Shown: positions 7,853 to 17,634 of the stretch, piece after piece
Layout: each line of letters begins with the position of its first letter
Position numbering within the stretch: position 1 is the stretch's first letter
The notes under the pieces: model-generated
The model's database searches: none
What the model saw: the letters and a program-made list of their open reading frames with translations, nothing else
Told to the model about the DNA's origin: nothing
Position numbers and translations under genes: made by a program
Assembly (NCBI RefSeq): GCF_008764245.1
Contig: NZ_VTQV01000028.1
Span: 1-55,225 of the forward strand
Length of the DNA: 55,225 bases
Source of the DNA: Bacillus subtilis
GTDB lineage: Bacteria > Bacillota > Bacilli > Bacillales > Bacillaceae_C
Direction: 5' to 3'

Positions 7853-8869
7853 ATGGACTCATTTAAAATTATTGTTGCTGGCTGTGGGGGCATGTCGAAT
7901 ACATGGTTGGACTACGCAACTCAAAGAGAAGATGTGGAAATAGTTGGACTTGTTGATGTACATATCGAAGCGGCACAGGAAATGGCGGAGCGTAGAAATT
8001 TAAAGGTGCCTGTATTTTCCGATCTTTCCGAAGCAATCAATGAAACAAAGGCGAATCTTGTATTTGATGTGACGATTCCTGCTGCTCATAAGCGAATTGT
8101 TACTACTGCGTTAAAAGCTGGTTGCCAAGTTTTCGGTGAGAAACCAATGGCTGAATCATTAGAAGATGCGAAAGCTGTTTTACAAGTGGCAGATCAAACC
8201 GGTAAACGCTATGCTGTCATGCAAAATCGGAGATACTTGAAGCAAATCCGAGCCTTTAGGGATCTATTATCTAGTGGCAGGATTGGCACAATTGGTTCTC
8301 TTCATGCAGACTTTTTCATCGGTGCCCATTTCGGTGGATTTCGTGACCTAATGGATCATCCACTTATTTTAGATATGGCCATTCATACTTTTGATCAGGC
8401 ACGTTTTATTAGTGGGGCCAATCCTGTATCTGTTTATTGTCATGAGTATAACCCACCAGGATCTTGGTATAAAGGCAATGCTTCTGCCATCTGTATCTTC
8501 GAAATGAGTGATGGCTCCGTATTTTCCTATAATGGTTCGTGGTGTGCAGAAGGAATGAATACCTCATGGGAAGCAGATTGGCGTGTCACAGGAAGCAAAG
8601 GGACTGCATGCTGGGACGGGAAGAGTAATCCCACCTATGAAGCGATCGATTCCACCCAACAACCCGGTTTTATAAATCCGATGAAAAAAGGCGAAGTGAA
8701 TAGTGATTGGACTGGTCAAGAAGGACATTGGGGCTGCCTAGATGAAATGTTTGCCTCATTAATAGAAGATCGTCGAGCCGAAACAGATTGCCACGATAAT
8801 ATCGAAAGCATGAAAATGGTCTTTGGTGCGATTAAAAGTGCGAAAACCAAACAGAAGATTAGATTTTAG
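7853..8869 (+). CDS. Gfo/Idh/MocA-family oxidoreductase
   Basis: A 338-residue NAD(P)-dependent sugar or polyol dehydrogenase. The N-terminal Rossmann fold starts with VAGCGGMSNTW, the family motif GEKPMAES (about residue 99) supplies the catalytic lysine, and HPLILDMAIHTFDQARF in the second domain is typical of the family. The GCGGMSN form is close to that of the second Gfo/Idh protein in this window (GLGGMSN). The start is ATG with GAAGGGG. It stands alone between serC and a UPF0158 gene, so its substrate is open. An inositol-, glycoside- or hexose-type substrate fits the family. Confidence 0.88.
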   Translation: MDSFKIIVAGCGGMSNTWLDYATQREDVEIVGLVDVHIEAAQEMAERRNLKVPVFSDLSEAINETKANLVFDVTIPAAHKRIVTTALKAGCQVFGEKPMAESLEDAKAVLQVADQTGKRYAVMQNRRYLKQIRAFRDLLSSGRIGTIGSLHADFFIGAHFGGFRDLMDHPLILDMAIHTFDQARFISGANPVSVYCHEYNPPGSWYKGNASAICIFEMSDGSVFSYNGSWCAEGMNTSWEADWRVTGSKGTACWDGKSNPTYEAIDSTQQPGFINPMKKGEVNSDWTGQEGHWGCLDEMFASLIEDRRAETDCHDNIESMKMVFGAIKSAKTKQKIRF

Positions 8870-8886
8870 ATTTTTGATCATAAGAG

Positions 8887-8915
8887 TCAGTGGGGGTTCT
8901 TCCCATCCCCACTGA
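8887..8915 (+). terminator. Hairpin after Gfo/Idh gene
   Basis: TCAGTGGGG (8887-8895) and CCCCACTGA (8907-8915) form a 9-bp stem 17 bp after the stop codon. No T-run follows, so terminator function is likely but not certain. Confidence 0.5.
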
Positions 8916-8962
8916 TTAGCAAGGAGGACAAAGTCTAATAGCAACATGCTGTCGGCAAATCA

Positions 8963-9427
8963 TCATTCGTATTCCAAATCATAATCTTGACACCATCGTA
9001 TGGCAATTTCTTTATAGGCGTTATCGCGAAAGGCATACCATTCTTCTTCAAGGTTCAATTGAGAAACAAGATCTTTAAACCTTCTGAAGGCCCCTCTTCC
9101 CCTTATTGCATTCAATAATTTATTCTTTTTATTTCCGTCGGAAAAGGCGTAGCAAAAGTCTTCCATCATTTGGTATTCATTAATATCATATTTTGTCGGA
9201 AGTTCTACGTAATTCTCAAAGTTTTCAATTACATCAATTGCTATTTTCATTTCTTCTTGTTGCCAATCAGGCAAATGATCTAAAGGTTCATCTTCTTCAG
9301 CAGCCCGCAGAGCATCTTGTGAAACCGAAATAACTTCTCCAGTGTTTCTATTTAGGTATGTATTCCATTCATCAAATTGCATTTCCATCCCATCGATAAT
9401 ATCACGCAAATTTACTTTTGCTTTCAT
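8963..9427 (-). CDS. UPF0158 family protein
   Basis: A 154-residue acidic soluble protein of the UPF0158 family, whose function is unknown. Typical features are an N-terminal segment describing a short all-beta start (VNLRDIIDGMEMQFDEW), a glycine-rich RGRGAFRRFKD core and a C-terminal WYAFRDNAYKEIAIRWC. The ATG at 9427 is preferred over one 9 bp upstream because GAGAGGAG is directly abutting the upstream ATG but 9 bp from this one. It is monocistronic. Confidence 0.8.
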   Translation of the reverse strand: MKAKVNLRDIIDGMEMQFDEWNTYLNRNTGEVISVSQDALRAAEEDEPLDHLPDWQQEEMKIAIDVIENFENYVELPTKYDINEYQMMEDFCYAFSDGNKKNKLLNAIRGRGAFRRFKDLVSQLNLEEEWYAFRDNAYKEIAIRWCQDYDLEYE

Positions 9428-9570
9428 ACACGGCATCTCCTCTCTGCAAGAATAAACTATGCCTACTTTTATAATAATTCCCCAATCATTACTTTCAATA
9501 ACCTAAATAAAAGGTTTTGGGGAAATATCACCCTTATTATAACTAATAATTTCCTGAGTATGAAATTAAA

Positions 9571-9599
9571 AAACAACTGGCGATCACCAGTTGTTTTTT
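9571..9599. terminator. Bidirectional intrinsic terminator
   Basis: AACAACTGG and CCAGTTGTT form a 9-bp stem with a 6-nt loop, flanked by A-tract and T-tract. It sits just after the end of the ThuA-like gene on the minus strand. Confidence 0.8.
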
Positions 9600-9614
9600 C
9601 ACTCTAAATTATTT

Positions 9615-10340
9615 TTAATTTTTTACCTTAATATTTTCAATCGGTTTTGCATTGCCATAAATAGGTCTGTTTCGTTTGACGGGCGCGGCCCATTTCACCG
9701 CATTAATAATAACCGTTTGAATTTCTTTATTGTGATAAGTTGGATATGTTTCGTGGCCTGGTCTAAAATAGAATATTTTTCCATTGCCACGGGTGTATGT
9801 GCATCCACTGCGGAAGACTTCCCCACCTTCAAACCAGCTTGTAAAAATCAAATCATCTGGAGCTGGAATATCAAAATGTTCACCATACATTTCTTCTTTC
9901 TCTAACTGAATGTTTTCGCCAATACCTTCTACAATTGGATGCTGGGGTGCAACGACCCAAAGGATCTCTTTATCATCTGCTTCACGCCATTTTAAATCAC
10001 AGCTTGTCCCCATAAGTGATTTGAAAATTTTAGAGAAGTGACCAGAATGGAGAATAATTAATCCCATACCATCGAGTACTCTTTGATGAACTTTTTGGAC
10101 AATCTCCTCTTTCACTTCATGATGTGCTAGATGACCCCACCAAAGTAATACGTCTGTACGATTTAATACTTCGTCCGTCAATCCATGCTCAGGTTCATCC
10201 AATGTCGCTGTTCCCACACTAAAGCCTGCTTCATTTAAAAAGGCTGATATTGCACCATGAATTCCATTTGGGTAAATCTCCCCCACAACAGGATTCTTTT
10301 GTTCATGCCTATTTTCATTCCATACTGTTACCTTAATCAT
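9615..10340 (-). CDS. ThuA-like protein
   Basis: A 241-residue protein of the ThuA family (glutamine amidotransferase-like fold), named for trehalose utilisation in rhizobia. The family shapes are present: VWNENRHEQ at the N-terminus, [22 protein letters not shown], and a C-terminal [13 protein letters not shown]. Histidines in these motifs are the likely metal or substrate ligands. It overlaps the upstream Gfo/Idh gene by 4 bp, the last in an operon with a DUF624 protein and an ABC sugar importer. ThuA with a Gfo/Idh partner (ThuB) is linked in other bacteria to keto-sugar or disaccharide processing. The substrate here is unknown. Confidence 0.88.
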   Translation of the reverse strand: MIKVTVWNENRHEQKNPVVGEIYPNGIHGAISAFLNEAGFSVGTATLDEPEHGLTDEVLNRTDVLLWWGHLAHHEVKEEIVQKVHQRVLDGMGLIILHSGHFSKIFKSLMGTSCDLKWREADDKEILWVVAPQHPIVEGIGENIQLEKEEMYGEHFDIPAPDDLIFTSWFEGGEVFRSGCTYTRGNGKIFYFRPGHETYPTYHNKEIQTVIINAVKWAAPVKRNRPIYGNAKPIENIKVKN

Positions 10341-11422
10341 TTTCCTTCCTCCCTATTTGAATTAATTTTTATGAACTGGCCTGTTTCCGCAGCTTGAATG
10401 ACATGCTCAACGACCTTTTGATTAATATATCCATCATCAAAGGTTGGAACATTCGAACACTTCTCATTCTTAATTAGCTTCGCAAAATCATCTAATAACG
10501 ACTTGTTTTTATGGTCTTCAGGTACCGCTTCTGTTTTCCAAACTGGATCTTCATCTGAATTCTTTATGCACAATCTTATTTCATTTGGATGTTCAATATC
10601 CATATTTAACGTGCCTAGATTTCCATAAATCGTTACTTCAAGCTGATTCGCAGATCCTACTGCATTTCTTGTTGTCACAAAACTTCCTACTACATTCTTT
10701 TCAAGTTCAGCCTGAAAACTAGTAAAGTCATCGACCATAACCTCTTTTTCCTCATTCGTACGAGGATCGATCCTTTTATTGACAAGGGTTTTCATCAACG
10801 CCGAAACGGATTCAAATTCACCTACAAAAAAGCGAGCTGCATCAATCATATGGGCACCTAAATCTCCTAAAGCCCCAGTTCCGGCAACATGTTTGTCATA
10901 ACGCCATAAGTAAGGCGTGTCATAAAAAGGGGCTCCAAATGATTGCTGGTATTTTACGTCAATATGGTGAATGTCACCAATCGCACCCTTTTCGATCAAT
11001 TCCTTTGCATATTGAAAAGATGGTGTATAACGATGGATAAAGCCAATGACAAAAGGCACCTGATTTGCTTGATATAATGTATTTAAATGCTCAGCTTCTT
11101 CCATATTTAGCGTAAACGGTTTCTCAGACATGACAGGTTTCTTATTTAAAATACATACCTCTACAATTTTGGCGTGTATGTTATTTGGTGCAACAGCAAT
11201 AATCGCATCAACATTCGGAGAAGCAATGATCTCTTCTATTTGGAAAAAGCGATTTTCTTCTTTAATCCCTTCTTCTTCTCCTACCCTCGCGACAGCCTCT
11301 GGATTTACATCACAAATGGCCGACAATTGAATGGCATCCACTCTAGACAATAAGTTTCGATAATAATTGGACATGCCGCCAAGGCCAATTAAACCGATAT
11401 ACAATTTATGATTTGTAACCAT
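10337..11422 (-). CDS. Gfo/Idh/MocA-family oxidoreductase of sugar-uptake operon
   Basis: A 361-residue NAD(P)-dependent dehydrogenase with Rossmann motif [10 protein letters not shown] and family motif SEKPFTLN. A second-domain [13 protein letters not shown] segment carries the conserved histidine. The ATG at 11422 follows AAAGGGGT at good spacing; a longer frame upstream overlaps the DUF624 gene and lacks a site. It is followed at a 4-bp overlap by the ThuA-like gene, and the pair resembles ThuB-ThuA. It probably oxidises the imported sugar or glycoside in the cytoplasm (inference). Confidence 0.9.
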   Translation of the reverse strand: MVTNHKLYIGLIGLGGMSNYYRNLLSRVDAIQLSAICDVNPEAVARVGEEEGIKEENRFFQIEEIIASPNVDAIIAVAPNNIHAKIVEVCILNKKPVMSEKPFTLNMEEAEHLNTLYQANQVPFVIGFIHRYTPSFQYAKELIEKGAIGDIHHIDVKYQQSFGAPFYDTPYLWRYDKHVAGTGALGDLGAHMIDAARFFVGEFESVSALMKTLVNKRIDPRTNEEKEVMVDDFTSFQAELEKNVVGSFVTTRNAVGSANQLEVTIYGNLGTLNMDIEHPNEIRLCIKNSDEDPVWKTEAVPEDHKNKSLLDDFAKLIKNEKCSNVPTFDDGYINQKVVEHVIQAAETGQFIKINSNREEGK

Positions 11423-11444
11423 ACAATACCCCTTTCCAGGAACT

Positions 11445-12074
11445 TCAATGACTAGCCTCATATTTACTAAAAATCTTCATAAATAGATGAGCATTCATAT
11501 AAGCGAGAAATGCACACCCACCGAACGTTCCAATATACACCCCTGTTAAAAGTCCAACTTTGGATGAAAAGACAAAAAGAATAAAAAAGCCATTCAATAA
11601 CAACAACACGATTAGATATGGGATGTTTTGAATTCCCATGAGCAATGCATTTTTCAATGATTGCTTGATTGAATCTGCATATCTTGCGATATAAGGAAAA
11701 ATAAACATTAATATACTTCCGTATAAAAAACCAAAAATGAAAATCATTCCCGTAAAAAAGAACTTCACAAGTCCTGAAAGGCTTCCAAGCATAAAGTAGT
11801 TTACCAATATAACAAACCCTGAGACAATCATCACCATCCATATGACCGTGCTTTGGAAAAAATTCCTCTTAAACGCACCGAAAAAACCCTTTACAATCTG
11901 TTTTTCTTCCTTTTTCATCATTTTCATCAATACCGAATAAAGCGCAGTTACAGACGCTCCTATCGTGAATATTGGTAGACAAAAAAGGATAAATAATAGG
12001 TTTAATAAAACGATATCCACGATTCTTGTCAATAAATGAAAAAAGGGACTTTCTATATTAAAAAGGTGATCCAT
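11445..12074 (-). CDS. DUF624 (YesL-like) membrane protein
   Basis: A 209-residue membrane protein with about five or six helices and the DUF624 opening (IVDIVLLNLLFILFCLPIFT). YesL-type proteins are regularly encoded with LplABC/YesOPQ-type oligosaccharide importers in Bacillaceae, but their function is not established. It lies between the binding-protein gene and the Gfo/Idh gene. A second DUF624 gene accompanies the other importer (50263-50901). Confidence 0.85.
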   Translation of the reverse strand: MDHLFNIESPFFHLLTRIVDIVLLNLLFILFCLPIFTIGASVTALYSVLMKMMKKEEKQIVKGFFGAFKRNFFQSTVIWMVMIVSGFVILVNYFMLGSLSGLVKFFFTGMIFIFGFLYGSILMFIFPYIARYADSIKQSLKNALLMGIQNIPYLIVLLLLNGFFILFVFSSKVGLLTGVYIGTFGGCAFLAYMNAHLFMKIFSKYEASH

Positions 12075-12100
12075 AGGCGATTCCCCTTTATGAAGAAGGA

Positions 12101-12138
12101 GACAGTCGGTTATACATTCTTATCTCCCACCAACTGTC
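12101..12138 (-). terminator. Weak hairpin between binding-protein and DUF624 genes
   Basis: GACAGT (12101-12106) pairs with ACTGTC (12133-12138), with partial internal pairing. It may be an mRNA-stabilising or attenuating hairpin that gives more binding protein than downstream products. There is no T-run. Confidence 0.3.
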
Positions 12139-12147
12139 TTTCTTCTA

Positions 12148-13689
12148 TTATTTAAGTGATTCTTGATATCTTTCAAAAGCTGTCATCTGAATTTCCATAA
12201 ATTCGTCATATCCCATTTGTTTTAACTGAGAGATATAGGAATCCCACTCTTTTGATGCTCCACCATCTACTACCCATTTCGACTGCATCGTTCCTATATA
12301 TGAATCTATATCAGTAGTCAAGGCACTTAAACGGTTCATTTCATCTTCTGTATATACAACATTCGGAAATTGATCTTTTACATGCATATTAATTTCTTTG
12401 TCCATTTCGAGTTTTAAGCCATCCCCACCGCTTTTTGGCAAAGTTACTTTATCGTTAAAGCCTTCCCCAATATATTTCGGTCCAAAATCTCGGAATGAAT
12501 TCACCCAAGCGAAAATATCGGCAGACTCACCCTCTGGCGCTTCTAGGACAGTATAGGTTCCATCATCATTTTTCTCAACAGCTACTCCGAATGAACCATA
12601 GAATGTTTGAATACTTGCATCTTCTGTATAGAACTGGTCAACCCATTGCAATAATTTTTCTGGTTCTTTTGCTTTTGTCGTTATCATAAATTCGCGTCTT
12701 TCATAAACAACAGAGTCTGACATGACATAACGCTCTCCATCCGGACCTTCTAGTGCGGGTAAAGGAGCATATTCATTCGCAACCGGTCCAAATGTAGCAT
12801 CTGGTGTCCACCCAGATGAAACCCCAACTAAAGCTACATCGGGATTTTTTCTTTTTGCTTCAGCCATTGAGGTATCTTGTGTAAATAACTCCTGATCAAT
12901 CAATCCCTCTGTATATGCTTTGTGCATCTGTTCAATTCCTTCACGATACTCATCCGAAGTTGGCATGAATACGGGTTCACCATCTTTGACAGTCATGGAT
13001 TCTGAGTATGCGCCAATTGGTAAACCAAATGGTAAAATATATTGCATGACTCCGGCTTGGAATGGAATTTCGTCATTAAGATCACCATTGCCATTGGCAT
13101 CTTGCTCTTTGAATGCTTTTAACACATCGTAAAACTGTTCATATGTTTGAGGCATCTCTAAATTTAGATTATCTAGCCATTCTTGGTTAATAAATAAAGC
13201 ATTTCCCGCTACCGGTCGCATCGGTAATTTTTTCGGCAAGCTATAAATATGTCCATCTGGAGATGTAACCATTGCTTTCATTGCTGGATCCTCTTCAAAA
13301 GCTTTTTTCAAATTTGGCATATGTTCCTCGATTAAATCTTCTAATGGAATAAACACACCTGAGTTTTTTGCCACATCCGAGTCACTTAAGGCTAGTGAAC
13401 CAAAGAATGCATCAGGTAATTCTCCACCAGCTAAGAGGATCGACTTTTTATCTCCCCATTCAGAATTCAAATATACATCCCAATCAATATTGATATTTGC
13501 GTTTTTCTCTGTTTCTTCAACAAAACCTTTAAGAAAATCTTCTCCCCAATCAGACCAACGAACCGTTGCAATTGTATAAGCCCCATCATCTTTTGAAGAC
13601 TTTGAACTGGATGGGTCATTACTACAACCAACCATTAATCCTGCAGCCAACGCGACAGTTGCGAATATCTTCATTCTCTTTTTCGACAT
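12148..13689 (-). CDS. Extracellular sugar-binding lipoprotein (LplA-like)
   Basis: A 513-residue substrate-binding protein with signal peptide and lipobox LMVGC (C22), placing it on the outer face of the membrane. The size (above 500 residues) and features such as DANGNGDLNDEIPF, a Ca-binding-like insert, are typical of LplA/YtcQ-type binding proteins for oligosaccharides. It lies directly after the two permease genes. No ATPase gene is nearby, as usual for this class, which shares MsmX-type ATPases encoded elsewhere (established for Bacillus subtilis). The ligand is unknown. Confidence 0.92.
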   Translation of the reverse strand: MSKKRMKIFATVALAAGLMVGCSNDPSSSKSSKDDGAYTIATVRWSDWGEDFLKGFVEETEKNANINIDWDVYLNSEWGDKKSILLAGGELPDAFFGSLALSDSDVAKNSGVFIPLEDLIEEHMPNLKKAFEEDPAMKAMVTSPDGHIYSLPKKLPMRPVAGNALFINQEWLDNLNLEMPQTYEQFYDVLKAFKEQDANGNGDLNDEIPFQAGVMQYILPFGLPIGAYSESMTVKDGEPVFMPTSDEYREGIEQMHKAYTEGLIDQELFTQDTSMAEAKRKNPDVALVGVSSGWTPDATFGPVANEYAPLPALEGPDGERYVMSDSVVYERREFMITTKAKEPEKLLQWVDQFYTEDASIQTFYGSFGVAVEKNDDGTYTVLEAPEGESADIFAWVNSFRDFGPKYIGEGFNDKVTLPKSGGDGLKLEMDKEINMHVKDQFPNVVYTEDEMNRLSALTTDIDSYIGTMQSKWVVDGGASKEWDSYISQLKQMGYDEFMEIQMTAFERYQESLK

Positions 13690-13701
13690 CCTAAATCCCC
13701 C

Positions 13702-14622
13702 CTATTCTTTTATAGAACCAATCATGACACCTTGATTAAAGTATTTCTGTAAAAAAGGATACAATAACATAATGGGAAGTGTTGAAACGACGATTGCTCC
13801 ATATTTCATCATATCTGATAATTGCCTTAACTCAGAGGCAAGGTCACCAGATGCCATTTCAAACAGTGACTCATTCACAATTAAAATTCTTCGCAGGATG
13901 AGTTGAAGCGGCTGCAAATTTTCATTGGAAATATAAATCATCGCCTCAAACCACGAGTTCCAAATCCCAACGGCCGTCCATAGACCAATCACAGCAAGTA
14001 TTGCTTTTGATAAAGGCAAGACCATCGTGAAAAAATAACGAATCGTGCCACATCCGTCCATTTGTGCTGCTTCCCATAGACCTTCAGGAATACTATTCTT
14101 AAAGAAGGTTCGAGCAATAATAATATTAAAAGCAGACACAGAAAATGGTACAACTAATACCCAAAAAGTATCAAGGAGTCCAAAGTTTTTCACGACTAAA
14201 TAAGTTGGAATCAACCCTCCAGTGAAAAACATAGGAAGGATATAAAAAGTGGTAATCCAATTTTTCCCTATTAACTCAGATCTTGATAAAGCAAAACCAG
14301 CCGGAATATTGACACATAGACCAATGAAAGTCCCTACTAATGTATAAATAATCGTATTTAAATAGCCCCTCCAAATTTGTTCGTACTTTAATAACTCGAT
14401 ATATCCGTCTAACTTCCATTCTTGTGGCCAAAACCAAATATTTCCGTTTGCCACATCTCCAGAATTACTGAAAGAAGCGATAATGATAAACCAAAGTGGA
14501 TAAATAATCATGATGATCATCATAATGGCAATGCTGTATACGGAGAAATCAAAGAGTCTGTCTGTCCATTTCATTCGAATTCTTGATTTTCTTTGACTCT
14601 TATTTTTCATTGCAATGTGCAA
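13702..14622 (-). CDS. ABC sugar permease (LplC/YtcP-like)
   Basis: A 306-residue inner-membrane permease with six helices. The ATPase-docking EAA loop reads EAAQMDGCGTIRYFFTMVLP. The start is TTG 14622 behind AAAGGGGGG; an ATG 12 bp further in is too far from that site. It is preceded by the partner permease with 16 bp between the genes and followed by the binding protein. It forms the import channel with the neighbouring gene product. Confidence 0.92.
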   Translation of the reverse strand: MHIAMKNKSQRKSRIRMKWTDRLFDFSVYSIAIMMIIMIIYPLWFIIIASFSNSGDVANGNIWFWPQEWKLDGYIELLKYEQIWRGYLNTIIYTLVGTFIGLCVNIPAGFALSRSELIGKNWITTFYILPMFFTGGLIPTYLVVKNFGLLDTFWVLVVPFSVSAFNIIIARTFFKNSIPEGLWEAAQMDGCGTIRYFFTMVLPLSKAILAVIGLWTAVGIWNSWFEAMIYISNENLQPLQLILRRILIVNESLFEMASGDLASELRQLSDMMKYGAIVVSTLPIMLLYPFLQKYFNQGVMIGSIKE

Positions 14623-14638
14623 TTTTCTTCCCCCCTTT

Positions 14639-15607
14639 TTATAACAGACTTGTCTTTGTCATTCTCTTAGATAACCAATTCACAAACAATAAGACAATGA
14701 CATTCACGACTGTGTTAAACAATCCTATTGCAGTTGATAAGCTGTATTGGAAATTTTGCAGACCCATTTTATATACATACGTGGAAATGACTTCACTTCC
14801 TGTTAGGTTTAATGGATTTTGTAATAAGAGAACTTTTTCAAAACCTACACTTAATATTCCGCCTGCTCGCAAGATTAATAAAATCATTGCTGTTGGTAAT
14901 AGTAATGGAATATCGATATGAAGGATCTTTTGCATCCTAGTTGCACCATCCATCGTAGCGGCTTCATAATAAGTCGGATTAATCGCAGATAAAGCAGCTA
15001 AGTAAATAATGCTATCCCAGCCAACATGTTGCCATACATCACTCCAGACATAGATGCTGCTGAAAAACAAAGGCTTCGCTAGTACATTCGGCATTTCAAT
15101 GCCGACTAATGATAATAGATTTGCCATTAATCCACTGCTAGGAGATAAAAAGAGCAAAATCATCCCACACATAACCATTGTTGAAATAAAATGAGGTAAA
15201 TAGGTTGTGACTTGGAAGACCTTTTTAAACATACCAGCGCGCATTTGATTACAGAGAATCGCTAATGCAATGGGCAATGGAAACCCTACCAATATACTGT
15301 AAATACTAATACTCAACGTGTTTTTAATCGTTAACTCAAATTGATAGGAATTAAAAAATTGAATAAAATGCTTAAAACCTACCCAAGGACTTCCCCACAT
15401 TCCTAAAACTGGCGAATAGTCTTTAAAAGAAATAATAATGCCATACATTGGTATATAGGTGAAACAGATCAATAAAACAATCGATGGCAGTAATAATACA
15501 TACAGCGGAATGCTTTTTTTGAATTGTTTCATCGTGGATTTTTTATTTCTTTTGCTTGAGATCACAGAAGGTTTTAAAGCTATTTGTGAATCCACTCTAT
15601 TTGCCAA
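14639..15607 (-). CDS. ABC sugar permease (LplB/YtcO-like)
   Basis: A 322-residue inner-membrane permease with six helices. The EAA loop reads YYEAATMDGATRMQKILHI. TTG 15607 is the chosen start because AAAGGGGGAGG lies just upstream; the frame continues to 15664 without a ribosome site. It is the first gene of the minus-strand uptake operon, which reads on through permease, binding protein, DUF624, Gfo/Idh and ThuA. The divergent YesM/YesN-type genes start 320 bp away and probably regulate this promoter. Confidence 0.9.
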   Translation of the reverse strand: MANRVDSQIALKPSVISSKRNKKSTMKQFKKSIPLYVLLLPSIVLLICFTYIPMYGIIISFKDYSPVLGMWGSPWVGFKHFIQFFNSYQFELTIKNTLSISIYSILVGFPLPIALAILCNQMRAGMFKKVFQVTTYLPHFISTMVMCGMILLFLSPSSGLMANLLSLVGIEMPNVLAKPLFFSSIYVWSDVWQHVGWDSIIYLAALSAINPTYYEAATMDGATRMQKILHIDIPLLLPTAMILLILRAGGILSVGFEKVLLLQNPLNLTGSEVISTYVYKMGLQNFQYSLSTAIGLFNTVVNVIVLLFVNWLSKRMTKTSLL

Positions 15608-15928
15608 TCTTCCTCCCCCTTTAAATGATGGATAAGAGACTATCACTCTCTGCATCTCTTTCATGTTGTGACTCCCATTCTATTAACATAGCAAAAATGG
15701 GACTATCATCATTATATGACAGCGCATTCACAGATTATATAAGTAAACCGTCTTTGTATTATTATAATTCCGACTTTATGAGAGATACGGACTTCACAAA
15801 CTTTCGAAAATAACACTATTCAGTCATAAAACAGGACATTTTACTCATTTTCTACAATTTTGTGCTATTAAAGGAAAATCATAAATTTTATAATAGATAA
15901 CAAGGGGCAATAGAAGGGAGGAATAGCA
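15608..15928. other. Divergent promoter region of sugar-uptake locus
   Basis: A 321-bp AT-rich spacer between the importer operon (minus) and the two-component operon (plus). It should hold both promoters and the YesN-type regulator's target. I could not pick a convincing repeat for that target by eye. Confidence 0.5.
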
Positions 15929-17632
15929 TTGAAACTGCATTTGGGAAAACACCCTTCACGATCTGTCAATTATTATTCCAAAGTACTGATCATCATATTA
16001 ATTTCCATTTTAGTCATCAATATGATCGTTACTTTATTTACGATATCTATAACGAGACAACAGAGCATGGATTATATTACCAACACAGTGGACATTTATT
16101 TAAATGACACACTGCTTAAGCTAGATGCTGTAGAACACTTTATGATTTGGACGGTCAAAAATGAGCCGTTAATAGAAAATATTGAAAAAGCAAAAGATAT
16201 GTCTGAACTACCAACAGACATTCAAAACTTCAGAACAAGAGTGATTGATTTTCAAAATTCGACTGGAAAAGAATATCAGTTCTTTCTGTCTTTAGAAAAT
16301 GAGGATTATTTTTTTAATAGTTCCCCCATTCAAATGAGTTATTCTAAATACTTAAAGATAAAACATTATTTCCAATCTAAAAAAAGACAACCAAATAAAT
16401 ATGAAGATATTTATACATGGCAGTCTTTAAAAATTGACGGAAATTACTATCTATACCATTTACTTCAATATGAAAATCGTACGTTTATTTCCTTGATTGC
16501 ATTTGAAGATATCCTTTTACCTTTACAAGACATTAATTTAGGGAATAACGGAAACTTGGCAATTGTAAACGATAACAACAGCTTCTTAACTTTGCCAAAA
16601 GAACACACAAATCAGCGACTCTTGAAATCTATTTTTTCTAGTGACCTTGTATTTCCGCAAAGAGATACAGGACTCCCATTTTCTCTTTACGTAACAGTTG
16701 ATCATTTTAGTGCCTTTAAACGAGTGGTTATCGCTCATGCCGTACTTGTAGTCGCAACTGTAATTATTAGCTTGATCCTTTTTCTTTTCGTACGTTACTT
16801 ACGATACAAGGTATTATCACCAATTCAAACGTTCTCTGAAAATCTCTCTGATATGAATAATAATAATGAGAAAATAGACTTTAGTAGCAGCATTATTGAG
16901 CTTGAGCAAGCGAATGAACAATTCAAAGGTTTAATGAATGAAATTAAAAAGTTGAAAATTGATTACTATGAACAAGAATTTGAGAAGAAACAAATACAGA
17001 TGGATTTTATGAGATTGCAAATCAAACCGCATTTCTTTCTCAACTGCCTAACAACGATTCACAGTATGGCGGAGATGGAAATGTATAAAGAAATTAAACA
17101 AATGGTGTCATCTATCTCTAATTATTTTAGGTACCTATTTCAAACAAACCAAAACTATGTAAGGCTAGAAAAAGAATTAAACCATATCCAAGATTATCTG
17201 GCCATTCAAAAATTATTGCATGCCCATTCTTTTCATTTTGATATTGAGGTAGAGCCGGTAACAGAACAGGCGTTGGTTCCACCGCTGATGATTCAAACGT
17301 TTATTGAAAATACAATAAAACATGCCGTATCATTGGATGAACAAATTAACATCATGTTGAACATTCAATCATACAAAGTGGGGGACAAAAATTGGGTTAA
17401 AATAAGTTTGTCTGATGACGGACCTGGCTTTCGGGCGGATATTTTAGAAAAACTTCAAAACCAGATTTTACTCACGACAGAAAGTGGACATCACATTGGC
17501 ATTAACAATGTTATTCAGAGGCTACGTCTATTGTTCGAAGAAGAATTCCAAATTCATTTTTCAAATAATCCGGATGGGGGTGCGATGATAGATATCATCA
17601 TCCCTTATCTTAAAAACGAGGAGAGGGGATAA
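15929..17632 (+). CDS. YesM-type sensor histidine kinase
   Basis: A 567-residue kinase with two membrane helices (about 14-36 and 270-292), an extracytoplasmic domain of about 230 residues between them, a HAMP region, and a His_kinase domain. The histidine motif is QIKPHFFLNCLTTI, a variant of the usual QINPHFLYNTL. The N box is FIENTIKHA and the G box DDGPGF. The start is TTG 15929 after AAGGGAGG. The regulator gene follows after 2 bp. In Bacillaceae such pairs sense extracellular sugars and switch on adjacent importers. Confidence 0.92.
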   Translation: MKLHLGKHPSRSVNYYSKVLIIILISILVINMIVTLFTISITRQQSMDYITNTVDIYLNDTLLKLDAVEHFMIWTVKNEPLIENIEKAKDMSELPTDIQNFRTRVIDFQNSTGKEYQFFLSLENEDYFFNSSPIQMSYSKYLKIKHYFQSKKRQPNKYEDIYTWQSLKIDGNYYLYHLLQYENRTFISLIAFEDILLPLQDINLGNNGNLAIVNDNNSFLTLPKEHTNQRLLKSIFSSDLVFPQRDTGLPFSLYVTVDHFSAFKRVVIAHAVLVVATVIISLILFLFVRYLRYKVLSPIQTFSENLSDMNNNNEKIDFSSSIIELEQANEQFKGLMNEIKKLKIDYYEQEFEKKQIQMDFMRLQIKPHFFLNCLTTIHSMAEMEMYKEIKQMVSSISNYFRYLFQTNQNYVRLEKELNHIQDYLAIQKLLHAHSFHFDIEVEPVTEQALVPPLMIQTFIENTIKHAVSLDEQINIMLNIQSYKVGDKNWVKISLSDDGPGFRADILEKLQNQILLTTESGHHIGINNVIQRLRLLFEEEFQIHFSNNPDGGAMIDIIIPYLKNEERG

Positions 17633-17634
17633 AA

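Noticed and set aside
9615-10340. Plus-strand reading frames opposite ThuA and other genes
   Set aside because: They are antisense shadows of well-supported genes and lack ribosome sites.
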